Assembly (NCBI RefSeq): GCF_014132155.1
Contig: NZ_BLJQ01000003.1
Location: 184,450-248,449 of the forward strand
From: Gluconobacter sp. Gdi
GTDB taxonomy: Bacteria; Pseudomonadota; Alphaproteobacteria; Acetobacterales; Acetobacteraceae
Direction: 5' to 3'
Length of the DNA stretch: 64,000 nt
The notes under the pieces were generated by a model. That model did no database searches. It had not been told where the DNA came from and saw nothing but the letters and a program-made list of their open reading frames with translations. Position numbers and translations under genes: made by a program. Positions 14,270-22,690 of this stretch are shown here, in pieces (the stretch's first letter is position 1; the number at the start of each line of letters is the position of its first letter).

Positions 14270-15916
14270 ATGACGGGCAGCCCGCTGGCCATGCCCATTC
14301 GCGTCATGCATCGCTGGCGACAGCGTATGAGTGGCGTAGAGTTATCAATTCTGTTTGCCATGACGGGTCTGTGTCTTTTCCTGCTGAAGAGCGCAGTTTG
14401 GGTTCCGGGTGCGCTGCCCTTGCCACTCAAGCCGGCATTCCCGATCTGGCAGGAAGTCGCCTGGACTGTCTTCCACGCGGTGCTGGCTCTGACGACAGTT
14501 GTTGTGGTGTCGCTCGTGCTGGCAGGTACGGCGCGACAGTTTCCACGGTTTCGCAGTATTCTGGTGCCTGCACTCTCTGTTGCGCGCGCTGTTCCGGGGC
14601 TTGGCCTGACGGGGCTATTACTTCTATTTTTTCCTCCCCTTGTCGTGATTGTAGCGGCAACGGCTTTCAATATGATCTGGCGTGTCCTAACGGCTCTTCT
14701 TGATGCCCAGGACACGCTTCCAGCCGAGCTTGAAGAAGTCGCCACAGGCGTGCGTATGACGGGCTGGCAGCACTTCTGGCGGTTGCAGGTTCCGGTTGCC
14801 ATCCCACTGGTGACGTTCCGTGCTGTGCAGGCCATTCCGGGGTTATGGTTTCGCCTGCTGTGTGTGGAGGGTCTTATGACCCTTCTGATGCGGCGCGACG
14901 TTGGAGGGTGTGGGGCGCAGGCACTGGTGGCGCTTGAAACCCATCATCTGAGCTGGTTTCTGGAGGCTGGCGTCTGCGCGGTTCTTCTGATCGTGATCAT
15001 GGACCAATGTCTGATCAGGCCTATGACCGGATGGGCGCAGCGTTACAGGCTGGATGGTCCTCAGCCACAGAAGAAGCGTACCCACTCCTGGATGCTTCAG
15101 TTCTGGAGAGAAACAGGTCTTCTGAACGGTGTTAGCGTGAGTTTGCACACGCTCATTAGCGGGATCGGTAACTGCCGGATCGGCCGGACGGTGCGCTACG
15201 TTCAACCCTCCTCCCCGGAATCCCTACCGGTGTCTGGCTGGCTTATTCCTGCGGCCTCCCTACTCTTTCTGGGTCTCGCCATTGCGCAGAGCCATCTGGC
15301 GACACGTCTGCCCTATGATGTGCTTGAGAGTGTTCTGACGCTTCTGCATGTTTGCGGGGCTCTTATTCTGTGCATCGTGCTCTGGTTACCGCTGGCTCTA
15401 TTTTTCTTTGATGCTGGAGCCGGTATTTTTCGGGGCAGCAGAATGATTATTCTGGCAGGCTCGCTTTTCCCGGCCGTTCTTCTTTATCCTGCTTTCCGTG
15501 GGCTAGATGTCGTTCCCACCGCTGTTCTTCTGTTCCTTGGTGCGCATTGGCTCACGGGTGGGACGGTACTGGATGCCATTCAGGCTATTCCGGCGCCGTT
15601 CAGGCAGGTTGCGCGCGGACTGCGGCTTAAAGGCGTTCTGCTGTGGAAGCGCCTGATCTTACCAGCCATTGCACCTGATCTGTGTGGAGGCCTGCTTTTG
15701 GCCGCTGTTCCAATCTGGGATGCCGTGATGGTGGCTGAGGCGTTTGTGCCTTCTGATAGCGGACTGGGTGCGACGCTCCTGGCCGATATGCTTCAGGGGC
15801 AAATCGGCGCACAGATCGTTATTCTTATGCTTCTCACGCTTCTTTCCATGCTGCTTGATCGTCTTGTTCTTCAGCCCCTCGCGGTTTACGCCGCACAGAA
15901 ATATGCAATCCGATGA
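14270..15916 (+). CDS. Double-domain ABC transporter permease (NitT/TauT-like)
   Basis: A membrane protein of 548 aa with two binding-protein-dependent permease domains in one chain. Each half has its own EAA-type loop: around LEEVATGVRMTGWQHFWRLQ (about residues 155-175) and around FRQVARGLRLKGVLLWKRL (about residues 443-463). Both halves have several hydrophobic segments. The pattern resembles nitrate/sulfonate/taurine-type permeases. A GGGAGG Shine-Dalgarno precedes the ATG. The stop overlaps the ATPase start by 4 nt. No substrate-binding protein lies nearby, so the substrate cannot be named. Confidence 0.82.
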   Translation: MTGSPLAMPIRVMHRWRQRMSGVELSILFAMTGLCLFLLKSAVWVPGALPLPLKPAFPIWQEVAWTVFHAVLALTTVVVVSLVLAGTARQFPRFRSILVPALSVARAVPGLGLTGLLLLFFPPLVVIVAATAFNMIWRVLTALLDAQDTLPAELEEVATGVRMTGWQHFWRLQVPVAIPLVTFRAVQAIPGLWFRLLCVEGLMTLLMRRDVGGCGAQALVALETHHLSWFLEAGVCAVLLIVIMDQCLIRPMTGWAQRYRLDGPQPQKKRTHSWMLQFWRETGLLNGVSVSLHTLISGIGNCRIGRTVRYVQPSSPESLPVSGWLIPAASLLFLGLAIAQSHLATRLPYDVLESVLTLLHVCGALILCIVLWLPLALFFFDAGAGIFRGSRMIILAGSLFPAVLLYPAFRGLDVVPTAVLLFLGAHWLTGGTVLDAIQAIPAPFRQVARGLRLKGVLLWKRLILPAIAPDLCGGLLLAAVPIWDAVMVAEAFVPSDSGLGATLLADMLQGQIGAQIVILMLLTLLSMLLDRLVLQPLAVYAAQKYAIR

Positions 15917-17226
15917 TCTATTCCCTGCTTAGCCTTCAGGACTGCCGCCAGATTTACCAGAAGGACAGCAATGCTGATCTTGTGGTGCTTGATCAGGTCA
16001 GTTTCGATGTGCGTCCTGGTGAAATCCTTGGGCTTCTTGGCCGGTCTGGGTCTGGCAAGTCTTCTCTCTTGCGGATCATGTCCGGACAAACGCCTCCTGT
16101 TGAGGGGAAGGTTTATTGGGAGGGCAAGCCGGTAGCTGGCCCACTGGAAAAGGTGGCGACAGTTTTTCAGTCGGGCGCGATGTTTCCATGGCTGACCCTT
16201 CGACAGAATGTGTTGCTGGGGCTGGAAGCGCAGCGTTTGTCACGGTCTGAGCGGGAAACGCGTGCCAGTGCTGCGATTGAGGTCATGGGACTTGAGGGAT
16301 ACGAAAACGCCTATCCCAAGGAGTTATCTGAAGCCCTCAGCCAGCGTGCCTCGTTTGCACGGGCACTGGCGCTTCAACCCTCTCTTCTCATGCTGGATGA
16401 GCCGTTTTCGGCCCTCGACGTTCTGAGTGCGGAAAATCTAAGAACGGACCTGATTGAACTCTGGGCCGAGAAACGCCTCTCGTCGCTCAATGCGATGATA
16501 CTCGCGACGCATGGAATTGAAGAAGCCGTGCTGATGTGTGACCGGATCCTGATTTTCTCGTCCAGCCCAGGGCGAGTGACGCACGAAATTTCCGTTCCAT
16601 TTCCTCATCCGCGAAATCGGGAGGGCGCTGATTTCCGGAGCTTCGTGGACCAGATCTACACTCTCATGACACGACGTGCGCCGATCGTCTCGGAAGTCGA
16701 TACTACGGTTGGGGTGTCAGCTGCCGCGTTGCCGCCTCTGTCCATTGTATTGCCAGACCTTCAGATTGAAGTGCTGGTTGGCCTTATGGAAGTTCTGAGT
16801 GGAGAGCCTCTATCAGGACGCGCTGATCTGCCGGAACTTGGTCAGCGTTTGCAGATGACGCTCGATGATCTTCTGCCGCTGGGAGAATCCCTGCAACTGC
16901 TTGATCTTGCAGAACTGGAAGACGGAGACATTCTTCTCACGGATGATGGGCGATCATTCGTCGAGGGAGACGCCGATGCCCGCAGGGATATTATGCGCAC
17001 GGCGCTCCTGCATTATCTGCCGCTCCTTCGCGTCATTCGAAGCACGTTGGATGAGCGGCCGAACCATGTGGTGGCTGCCAATCGCTTCCGCAAAGCTCTC
17101 GAGGAGAACATGTCTCCCGATTATGCCCAGCAGACACTGACAACAGCTATCGGCTGGGCACGGTATGCTGAACTGTTTGATTATGATGAAGAGTCAGACC
17201 GCTTCCATCTGGAAACGGAAGAATAG
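15913..17226 (+). CDS. ABC transporter ATP-binding protein with C-terminal AAA-associated domain
   Basis: Partner ATPase of the upstream permease, 437 aa. Walker A is GRSGSGKS (residues 43-50), the Q-loop lies in VFQSGAMFPW, Walker B is LLMLDEPFSALD, and the H-loop is ILATHGIEEAV. The usual LSGG signature reads LSEALSQR, an unusual loss of its glycines. After about residue 250 there is an extension of some 190 residues resembling the AAA-associated C-terminal domain (PF09821) found on some nitrate/sulfonate-type ATPases; its role is thought to be regulatory. It overlaps the permease gene by ATGA. Confidence 0.8.
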   Translation: MIYSLLSLQDCRQIYQKDSNADLVVLDQVSFDVRPGEILGLLGRSGSGKSSLLRIMSGQTPPVEGKVYWEGKPVAGPLEKVATVFQSGAMFPWLTLRQNVLLGLEAQRLSRSERETRASAAIEVMGLEGYENAYPKELSEALSQRASFARALALQPSLLMLDEPFSALDVLSAENLRTDLIELWAEKRLSSLNAMILATHGIEEAVLMCDRILIFSSSPGRVTHEISVPFPHPRNREGADFRSFVDQIYTLMTRRAPIVSEVDTTVGVSAAALPPLSIVLPDLQIEVLVGLMEVLSGEPLSGRADLPELGQRLQMTLDDLLPLGESLQLLDLAELEDGDILLTDDGRSFVEGDADARRDIMRTALLHYLPLLRVIRSTLDERPNHVVAANRFRKALEENMSPDYAQQTLTTAIGWARYAELFDYDEESDRFHLETEE

Positions 17227-17229
17227 GAT

Positions 17230-17255
17230 CTGCTTCTGCCCTTCAGCAGAAGCAG
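17230..17255. terminator. Hairpin at the ABC transporter / msrA convergence
   Basis: Perfect 9-bp arms (CTGCTTCTG and CAGAAGCAG) lie between two convergent genes. No U-tract follows on either strand, so termination here is plausible but not certain. Confidence 0.45.
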
Positions 17256-17263
17256 AAAACCCT

Positions 17264-17806
17264 TCAGGCCGGTGTCTTGAGACGGTCCCGGTATAGCTTG
17301 CGCGCCTTGGCAACCTTGGGGGCTACAACAGCCGCACAATAGGCCGTTTCCGGATTGCGGGCGAAATAGTCGAGGTGCTTTTCTTCGGCGCGCCAGAAAT
17401 GCGCCGGACCTTCAATAGACGTGACAATCGGTGCGGGCCAGATCTGCTCTGCGGTGATCTCGGCTTTTACCTCCTGTGCAACACGCTGTTGGTCGGCATC
17501 TCCGAAAATAACAGAGCGATACTGCGTCCCGACATCATTGCCCTGCCGATTGAGCTGCGTGGGGTCATGGGTCGTGAAAAAGACCCGCAGGACATCTGCC
17601 AGAGAAATTTCCGCTGGATCAAACACGACCTTCACGACCTCTGCATGTCCGGTGTTCCCGGTACAAACAGCTTCGTAGGAGGGATTATCGACATGGCCGC
17701 CTGCATAGCCCGGGTCTGCCGAGATAATGCCGCGCAGGCCGGTATAGACGGCTTCCACGCACCAGAAACAGCCTGCACCAAGAAGAATGGAAGAGTGTGC
17801 ACTCAT
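17264..17806 (-). CDS. msrA: Peptide methionine sulfoxide reductase MsrA
   Basis: Reduces the S epimer of methionine sulfoxide in proteins. The active-site motif GAGCFWC appears at about residues 11-17, followed by PGYAGG and the conserved HAEVVKVVFDP. Length is 180 aa. I chose ATG 17806 (MSAHSSILLGAG) because CAGGAGA lies just upstream; an in-frame ATG at 17839 sits inside a palindrome and adds non-conserved residues. Probably a single-gene unit serving oxidative damage repair. Confidence 0.95.
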   Translation of the reverse strand: MSAHSSILLGAGCFWCVEAVYTGLRGIISADPGYAGGHVDNPSYEAVCTGNTGHAEVVKVVFDPAEISLADVLRVFFTTHDPTQLNRQGNDVGTQYRSVIFGDADQQRVAQEVKAEITAEQIWPAPIVTSIEGPAHFWRAEEKHLDYFARNPETAYCAAVVAPKVAKARKLYRDRLKTPA

Positions 17807-17829
17807 AAACTGAGTCTCCTGAGACGATA

Positions 17830-17849
17830 GCCTCCCCATATGGGGAGGC
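17830..17849. promoter_or_regulatory. Perfect palindrome upstream of msrA
   Basis: Twenty-base perfect palindrome (GCCTCCCC and GGGGAGGC around ATAT) between the ester hydrolase stop and the msrA start, both on the minus strand. It may terminate the upstream gene or act as an operator for msrA; the sequence does not decide. Confidence 0.4.
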
Positions 17850-17856
17850 CTCTTCC

Positions 17857-19788
17857 TTATTTCACTACTGGTAACCAGATTGCGCTTGCAGCATTGCCGC
17901 CGCGATGAATGGTCTGGGTTGCAGAGTGATAGTCCGATGCTTTCGCGTCGAAGATATTCTGAACGAAGCTTTGCGGATTGCGGTCATAAAGCGGGAACCA
18001 GCTAGACTGGATCTGGATTTGAATCCGATGGCCCTTCTGGAAAACATGGTTCACCGCCGGTAGCGTGAACTTGTATTCCTGAATTTGTCCTGCGGGTATG
18101 GCCGATGGGTGCGCGAAGTCATTGCGATAGCGCCCACGGAAGATGTCCATCGAAACTGGAAGCTCATACCCGCCCATTTCCGGACGATCCGGCGTAACGC
18201 CAGGCTGTACGTCGATGATTTTTACAACCCAGTCGGCGTCCGTGCCGGTCGTGGAAGCGAAAATATCGGCGGTCGGGACGCCTGACACGCGGACGGGCGC
18301 GTCCAGAACGGGAGTTTCGTAAGTCAGAACGTCCGGGCGGCTCTCGGCAAAGCGCTGGTCCGTAACAAGCCATGCTTTCCAGCGTGAATCCCCTGCGTTG
18401 TAGGGGCGTGGCATGAAAGGAACAGGATGCGCGGGATCAGAGATATAAGCATCCGTGCCAGGCAGTGTCCGTTTGAATGACAGGCCGTGGTCAGGCTGAA
18501 GATACAGACGCTCCCCACGCATCATGCAGGTTGTGTCACACTCTGCGAGCCAGTTGCGGAAATGATCCCAGTGGTTTTCGCCCGTGTTGTAGATAATCGC
18601 TTCATCAAGATGCGGGTCAGCGCCATCCTTCAGATAATGATCGAAGAATGGACGCATGACGTTGGAGCGATACCAAAGGGCCGTGTCACCTTCAAAGTGA
18701 AGTGGACCCAGCGTCGATCCGTCGTAATTAACGCCACTATGGCGCCAGGGTCCCATGACGAGAATATTTGGGACCTGTGTGTGGTGAGCCTTGAGGTTCA
18801 TCCAGGAATGGATCGCCCCCCACATGTCTTCCTGATCCCATAGGCCCTGTTCCCAGATTGTCGGGACCTTCAGAGGCTTGCGGACCAGGATCTGGTCAAG
18901 CGCCTGTTCCTGCCAAAACGCATCGTAGGATGGGTGTGCTTTCAGGCGGTTCCACCACGGATACTGGTTCAGCCCTGCTTTGGTTGCAAATGCCCCCGTT
19001 GAGCCAGCCTGCAGGAAATTGGTGTAATCGTCGGCATCTGCGCGAGGAATTGTCGGCCCCTCACCGGCTTCGCTCATCTGCATGGTGAAATAGTCGAGGC
19101 CAGGCTGACGGAACGCGCCGTAGTGGAACCAGTCGTCGCCCATCCAGCCATCCACCATCGGGCTTTCCGGAGCGGCCACTTTGAGGGCTGGATGTGGGTC
19201 CAGCAATGCCATCACAACGGTCCAGCCTTCATACGAAGAGCCAGTCATGCCAACGCGACCGTTGCTTTCCGGAAGGTTTTTCACGAGCCAGTCGATTGTG
19301 TCCCACGCATCGGTGGTATCGTCTGTCTTGGTGGGATTGAGGGGACCGATCGGCGGACGGGTCATGATGTAGTCGCCCTGAGACCCGTACTTTCCACGAA
19401 TATCCTGGAAAACGCGGATATATCCTTCCTCGACGAAGACCCCATCGCCCTGAGGGCAAATTTCACGCATGGTTGGCGCGTTGGGAATTCGGTTCAGGCG
19501 CTCACTGGCATGATATGGTGTGCGCGTGAGCAGGATTGGTGCGTTTTTTGCTCCCTTGGGAATGACAATCACGGTATGGAGCTTCACTCCGTCCCGCATG
19601 GGAATCATGATGTCACGCTTGATGTAGTCCTGCTGATCAGTTGGCAGGGCAGCATGAGCTGGAATGTCGTTTCCGGTCTGGATCATGTCTGGCGTGACGG
19701 CGGGTCCAGCAGATGCCGGGGCAGCCAGTGCGGCAGGGATACAGGCAATGGAAAGAGCCGTTCCAAGGCTGAGAAGATAACGTTTCAC
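17857..19788 (-). CDS. aehA: Alpha-amino acid ester hydrolase (CocE/NonD family)
   Basis: Serine hydrolase of the X-Pro dipeptidyl-peptidase (S15) type, 643 aa. Residues 1-27 form a signal peptide (VKRYLLSLGTALSIACIPAA, AxA site), so it is exported. The nucleophile elbow is GSSYEGW, with Ser185 as the likely catalytic residue; the histidine is probably in GPWRHSGVNYDG. The core (ESPMVDGWMGDDWFHYGAF and the C-terminal SWFPLYDRNPQ) closely resembles, from memory, the Acetobacter turbidans enzyme that hydrolyses and transfers alpha-amino acyl esters, including beta-lactam side chains. The true start is GTG 19788, with AGGAG 7 nt upstream; an ATG at 20202 would run deep into the divergent ilvD. 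The natural substrate is unknown. Confidence 0.85.
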   Translation of the reverse strand: MKRYLLSLGTALSIACIPAALAAPASAGPAVTPDMIQTGNDIPAHAALPTDQQDYIKRDIMIPMRDGVKLHTVIVIPKGAKNAPILLTRTPYHASERLNRIPNAPTMREICPQGDGVFVEEGYIRVFQDIRGKYGSQGDYIMTRPPIGPLNPTKTDDTTDAWDTIDWLVKNLPESNGRVGMTGSSYEGWTVVMALLDPHPALKVAAPESPMVDGWMGDDWFHYGAFRQPGLDYFTMQMSEAGEGPTIPRADADDYTNFLQAGSTGAFATKAGLNQYPWWNRLKAHPSYDAFWQEQALDQILVRKPLKVPTIWEQGLWDQEDMWGAIHSWMNLKAHHTQVPNILVMGPWRHSGVNYDGSTLGPLHFEGDTALWYRSNVMRPFFDHYLKDGADPHLDEAIIYNTGENHWDHFRNWLAECDTTCMMRGERLYLQPDHGLSFKRTLPGTDAYISDPAHPVPFMPRPYNAGDSRWKAWLVTDQRFAESRPDVLTYETPVLDAPVRVSGVPTADIFASTTGTDADWVVKIIDVQPGVTPDRPEMGGYELPVSMDIFRGRYRNDFAHPSAIPAGQIQEYKFTLPAVNHVFQKGHRIQIQIQSSWFPLYDRNPQSFVQNIFDAKASDYHSATQTIHRGGNAASAIWLPVVK

Positions 19789-19941
19789 AAAAGGCTCCTG
19801 ATCTTTGGATGGATTTTGGCCTTGTGTGTTCCCATCTAGCAAGAGCGGGAGAGAGTGCTTTTCATATCTTTCCTGCACTGTTCTTTTTTTGTTTGATTCG
19901 CTATGGAGCATGGCTCCTGTCGTTATGAAAGTTCTGTTCTG

Positions 19942-21798
19942 ATGCCTGCCTATCGTTCCCGTACCACGACCCATGGCCGCAACATGGCTGGCGCGCGTGC
20001 GCTCTGGCGCGCAACGGGGATGAAGGACGGTGACTTCGGAAAGCCTATTATCGCGATTGCCAACTCGTTCACCCAGTTTGTTCCTGGGCATGTGCATCTG
20101 AAAGACATGGGCTCTCTCGTGGCATCTGCCATTGAGGAAGCCGGTGGCGTCGCCAAAGAATTCAACACGATCGCTGTGGATGACGGCATCGCCATGGGAC
20201 ACGGCGGAATGCTGTATTCCCTGCCCTCACGAGAGCTGATTGCTGACTCCGTTGAGTATATGGTGAACGCGCACTGTGCTGATGCCATTGTCTGCATCAG
20301 CAACTGCGACAAGATCACGCCGGGTATGCTGATGGCCTCCCTGCGACTGAACATTCCAGTTGTGTTCGTGTCTGGTGGCCCCATGGAAGCGGGCAAGCTC
20401 AATGGCCCAGGTGTTGAGCGCAAGCTGGACCTCGTAGATTCGATGGTTGCTGCGGCGAACCCGAACGTGACGGACAGTGAATCTGAACAGATCGAGCGCT
20501 CAGCTTGCCCGACCTGTGGCTCATGCTCTGGTATGTTTACGGCCAATTCCATGAACTGCCTTGTGGAAGCGCTGGGTCTTGCGCTGCCTGGTAACGGGTC
20601 TCTGCTGGCAACTCACGCTGACCGTCGCGATCTGTTTCTGAGGGCTGGTCGTCTCTCAGTTGAGCTGGCACGTCGCTGGTATGAGCAGGACGATGCCTCC
20701 GTTCTGCCGCGCAGCATTGCAACCCGGAGTGCGTTTGAGAATGCCATGGCGCTGGATATTGCCATGGGTGGATCAACGAACACCGTACTGCATCTGCTGG
20801 CTGCTGCCCGCGAAGGTGAAGTGGATTTCCACATGGCAGACATTGACCGTCTGTCTCGCAAGGTGCCGCATCTTTGCAAAGTCGCGCCTGCCAAAGCAGA
20901 CGTTCACATGGAAGACGTGCATCGCGCGGGCGGTGTTCCAGCCATTCTGGGCGAACTCGATCGTGCAGGCCTGCTGCAAACATCTCTTCCAACCGTCCAT
21001 GCTTCCACATTGGCTGATGCCCTTCAGAAGTGGGACATCATGAATGGCGGCGAAGAAGCGGTTAAAATGTTCAAGGCCGCTCCTGGTGGAGTGCGCACCG
21101 TTCATGCCTTCTCACAGTCCAGCCAGTACCATGAGCTGGATACGGATCGTGAGAATGGCGTCCTGCGAAGCCGTGCTCATGCCTTCTCGCAGGATGGTGG
21201 GCTGGCCGTTCTGTACGGTAACCTCGCGGAAGACGGCGCGATTGTGAAAACTGCCAGCGTGGCCAAAGACATTCTGACCTTCACGGGTACGGCTCGCGTG
21301 TTTGAAAGTCAGGACGATGCTGTTGCCGCTGTTCTTGGGAACAAGATCGTTGCTGGCGATGTCGTTGTTATCCGCTACGAGGGGCCGCGCGGTGGTCCAG
21401 GGATGCAGGAAATGCTGTACCCGACCAGCTATCTGAAATCCAAAGGGTTGGCTGAAGTCTGCGCTCTGGTGACGGATGGCCGTTTCTCGGGTGGTAGCTC
21501 AGGCCTCTCCATTGGGCATGTCTCGCCGGAGGCTGCTGAAGGCGGTGTGATCGGCTTGGTAGAAGATGGTGATCGCATCGTGATCGACATTCCAAACCGG
21601 ACGATGCGTCTTGATATTTCAGATGCGGAAATCTCGAGCCGCCGTGAAGCCATGAATGGCCGTGGCGAAAATGCCTGGAAGCCGAACCGCACGCGTGTCG
21701 TATCCCGCGCCCTGCAGGCTTACGCGGCGATGACAACAAGCGCTGCCAACGGCGCTGTTCGTGATCTGTCTCAGATCATCGTGAAGACACGCGGCTGA
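19942..21798 (+). CDS. ilvD: Dihydroxy-acid dehydratase
   Basis: Third step of branched-chain amino acid synthesis, dehydrating dihydroxy-isovalerate and its isoleucine-pathway counterpart. The start [20 protein letters not shown] matches the family N-terminus. Iron-sulfur cysteines are visible in [11 protein letters not shown] and [11 protein letters not shown]. Length is 618 aa. ATG 19942 was chosen over 19903 because the extra 13 residues are not conserved. It is divergent from aehA. Its last 23 nt overlap the end of the convergent hydrolase gene. Confidence 0.96.
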   Translation: MPAYRSRTTTHGRNMAGARALWRATGMKDGDFGKPIIAIANSFTQFVPGHVHLKDMGSLVASAIEEAGGVAKEFNTIAVDDGIAMGHGGMLYSLPSRELIADSVEYMVNAHCADAIVCISNCDKITPGMLMASLRLNIPVVFVSGGPMEAGKLNGPGVERKLDLVDSMVAAANPNVTDSESEQIERSACPTCGSCSGMFTANSMNCLVEALGLALPGNGSLLATHADRRDLFLRAGRLSVELARRWYEQDDASVLPRSIATRSAFENAMALDIAMGGSTNTVLHLLAAAREGEVDFHMADIDRLSRKVPHLCKVAPAKADVHMEDVHRAGGVPAILGELDRAGLLQTSLPTVHASTLADALQKWDIMNGGEEAVKMFKAAPGGVRTVHAFSQSSQYHELDTDRENGVLRSRAHAFSQDGGLAVLYGNLAEDGAIVKTASVAKDILTFTGTARVFESQDDAVAAVLGNKIVAGDVVVIRYEGPRGGPGMQEMLYPTSYLKSKGLAEVCALVTDGRFSGGSSGLSIGHVSPEAAEGGVIGLVEDGDRIVIDIPNRTMRLDISDAEISSRREAMNGRGENAWKPNRTRVVSRALQAYAAMTTSAANGAVRDLSQIIVKTRG

Positions 21799-22690
21799 TA
21801 ACCCGCTCTACGGCCTCTCTCAATTCGGGAGAGGCCAACATTTTTGGCCCGTCATGCCCTGTGTTGGGTACGATATCGATGTCCCAGTTAAACGGGACAT
21901 CAAGCCGGTAGGCTTCTTCTCTGGCTTGGGCGTAGGCCCATTGCCCTCTCTCCAGACGGTTGCGTCCCTGCCCCATGGCCTGTGCAATACGACCAGCCTC
22001 AAGCGTCGTTTCCACATCATCCGAGCCAAGCAAAATGGTGAGGTGCTCAGCCAGATAACGCTTGATGGATTGCTGTTGAGTATTCTCCGGCCAGCCATTG
22101 AACCCATAAGGGACCGGGCTCTCAGCTTCCGGCTCTACATATGTTGCCGGATTCATGAGGATGATCTCGACTTCATTTGCCGGAGCATATGCCGCCACAC
22201 GGTCCAGAAACTGTGCGCCGGCTGAATGTCCAATCAGAATAATAGGAAGATTGGGCTGCTGGGTTTCGTCCCATGCCCATTGTTCCATGGGCTTGATCAG
22301 GGTCGCTGCGGGCAGTTCGCCTTGGCGTACAGGAAAACCACCGCGCTGATATTGCCAGGTAGGAAACTGCTTCAGAGGAAAAGACGGCGCAAAGACAACT
22401 CCGCAGACTGCGCGTGCAAGCGGAATACTTTGATCGCGATATGCCTCGTTATCACGGTCTTTGGCGGCCATTACGAACAGGATGACACGTAGACGGCAAT
22501 CGGCTGGTCGGAACGTGTCTATGTCCAGAGATCGACCATACAGAATGGCTTTCTGGGAGCTCGATCCGACAGGAAGTTCTGTGGCTCTGGCGATGGGGAT
22601 CTGTGAGACCACCATTGCCAGAGCAATCAGGAAAAGCTTTGGAGGCTTAGCCAAGCCGCGCAAGGGCTGCCTTGAGGCGTTCGAGATCAT
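21776..22690 (-). CDS. Secreted alpha/beta hydrolase-like protein
   Basis: About 304 aa with a hydrophobic signal segment ([18 protein letters not shown]) and a nucleophile elbow GHSAGAQF, typical of alpha/beta hydrolases. A candidate catalytic His is in the C-terminal PNTGHDGP. The precise family is not recognised, so the substrate is unknown. The start is uncertain: ATG 22690 overlaps the valS 3' end by 44 nt, and a TTG at 22654 could also serve. The 3' end overlaps ilvD, so the gene is squeezed into both neighbours. It probably follows valS on the same transcript. Confidence 0.7.
   Translation of the reverse strand: MISNASRQPLRGLAKPPKLFLIALAMVVSQIPIARATELPVGSSSQKAILYGRSLDIDTFRPADCRLRVILFVMAAKDRDNEAYRDQSIPLARAVCGVVFAPSFPLKQFPTWQYQRGGFPVRQGELPAATLIKPMEQWAWDETQQPNLPIILIGHSAGAQFLDRVAAYAPANEVEIILMNPATYVEPEAESPVPYGFNGWPENTQQQSIKRYLAEHLTILLGSDDVETTLEAGRIAQAMGQGRNRLERGQWAYAQAREEAYRLDVPFNWDIDIVPNTGHDGPKMLASPELREAVERVISRVSSR
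21812..21836. terminator. Hairpin at the ilvD / hydrolase convergence
   Basis: Arms GGCCTCTC and GAGAGGCC surround a 9-nt loop, 14 nt after the ilvD stop. A short T-rich stretch follows on the plus strand. The hairpin lies inside the last codons of the convergent hydrolase gene. Confidence 0.5.
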
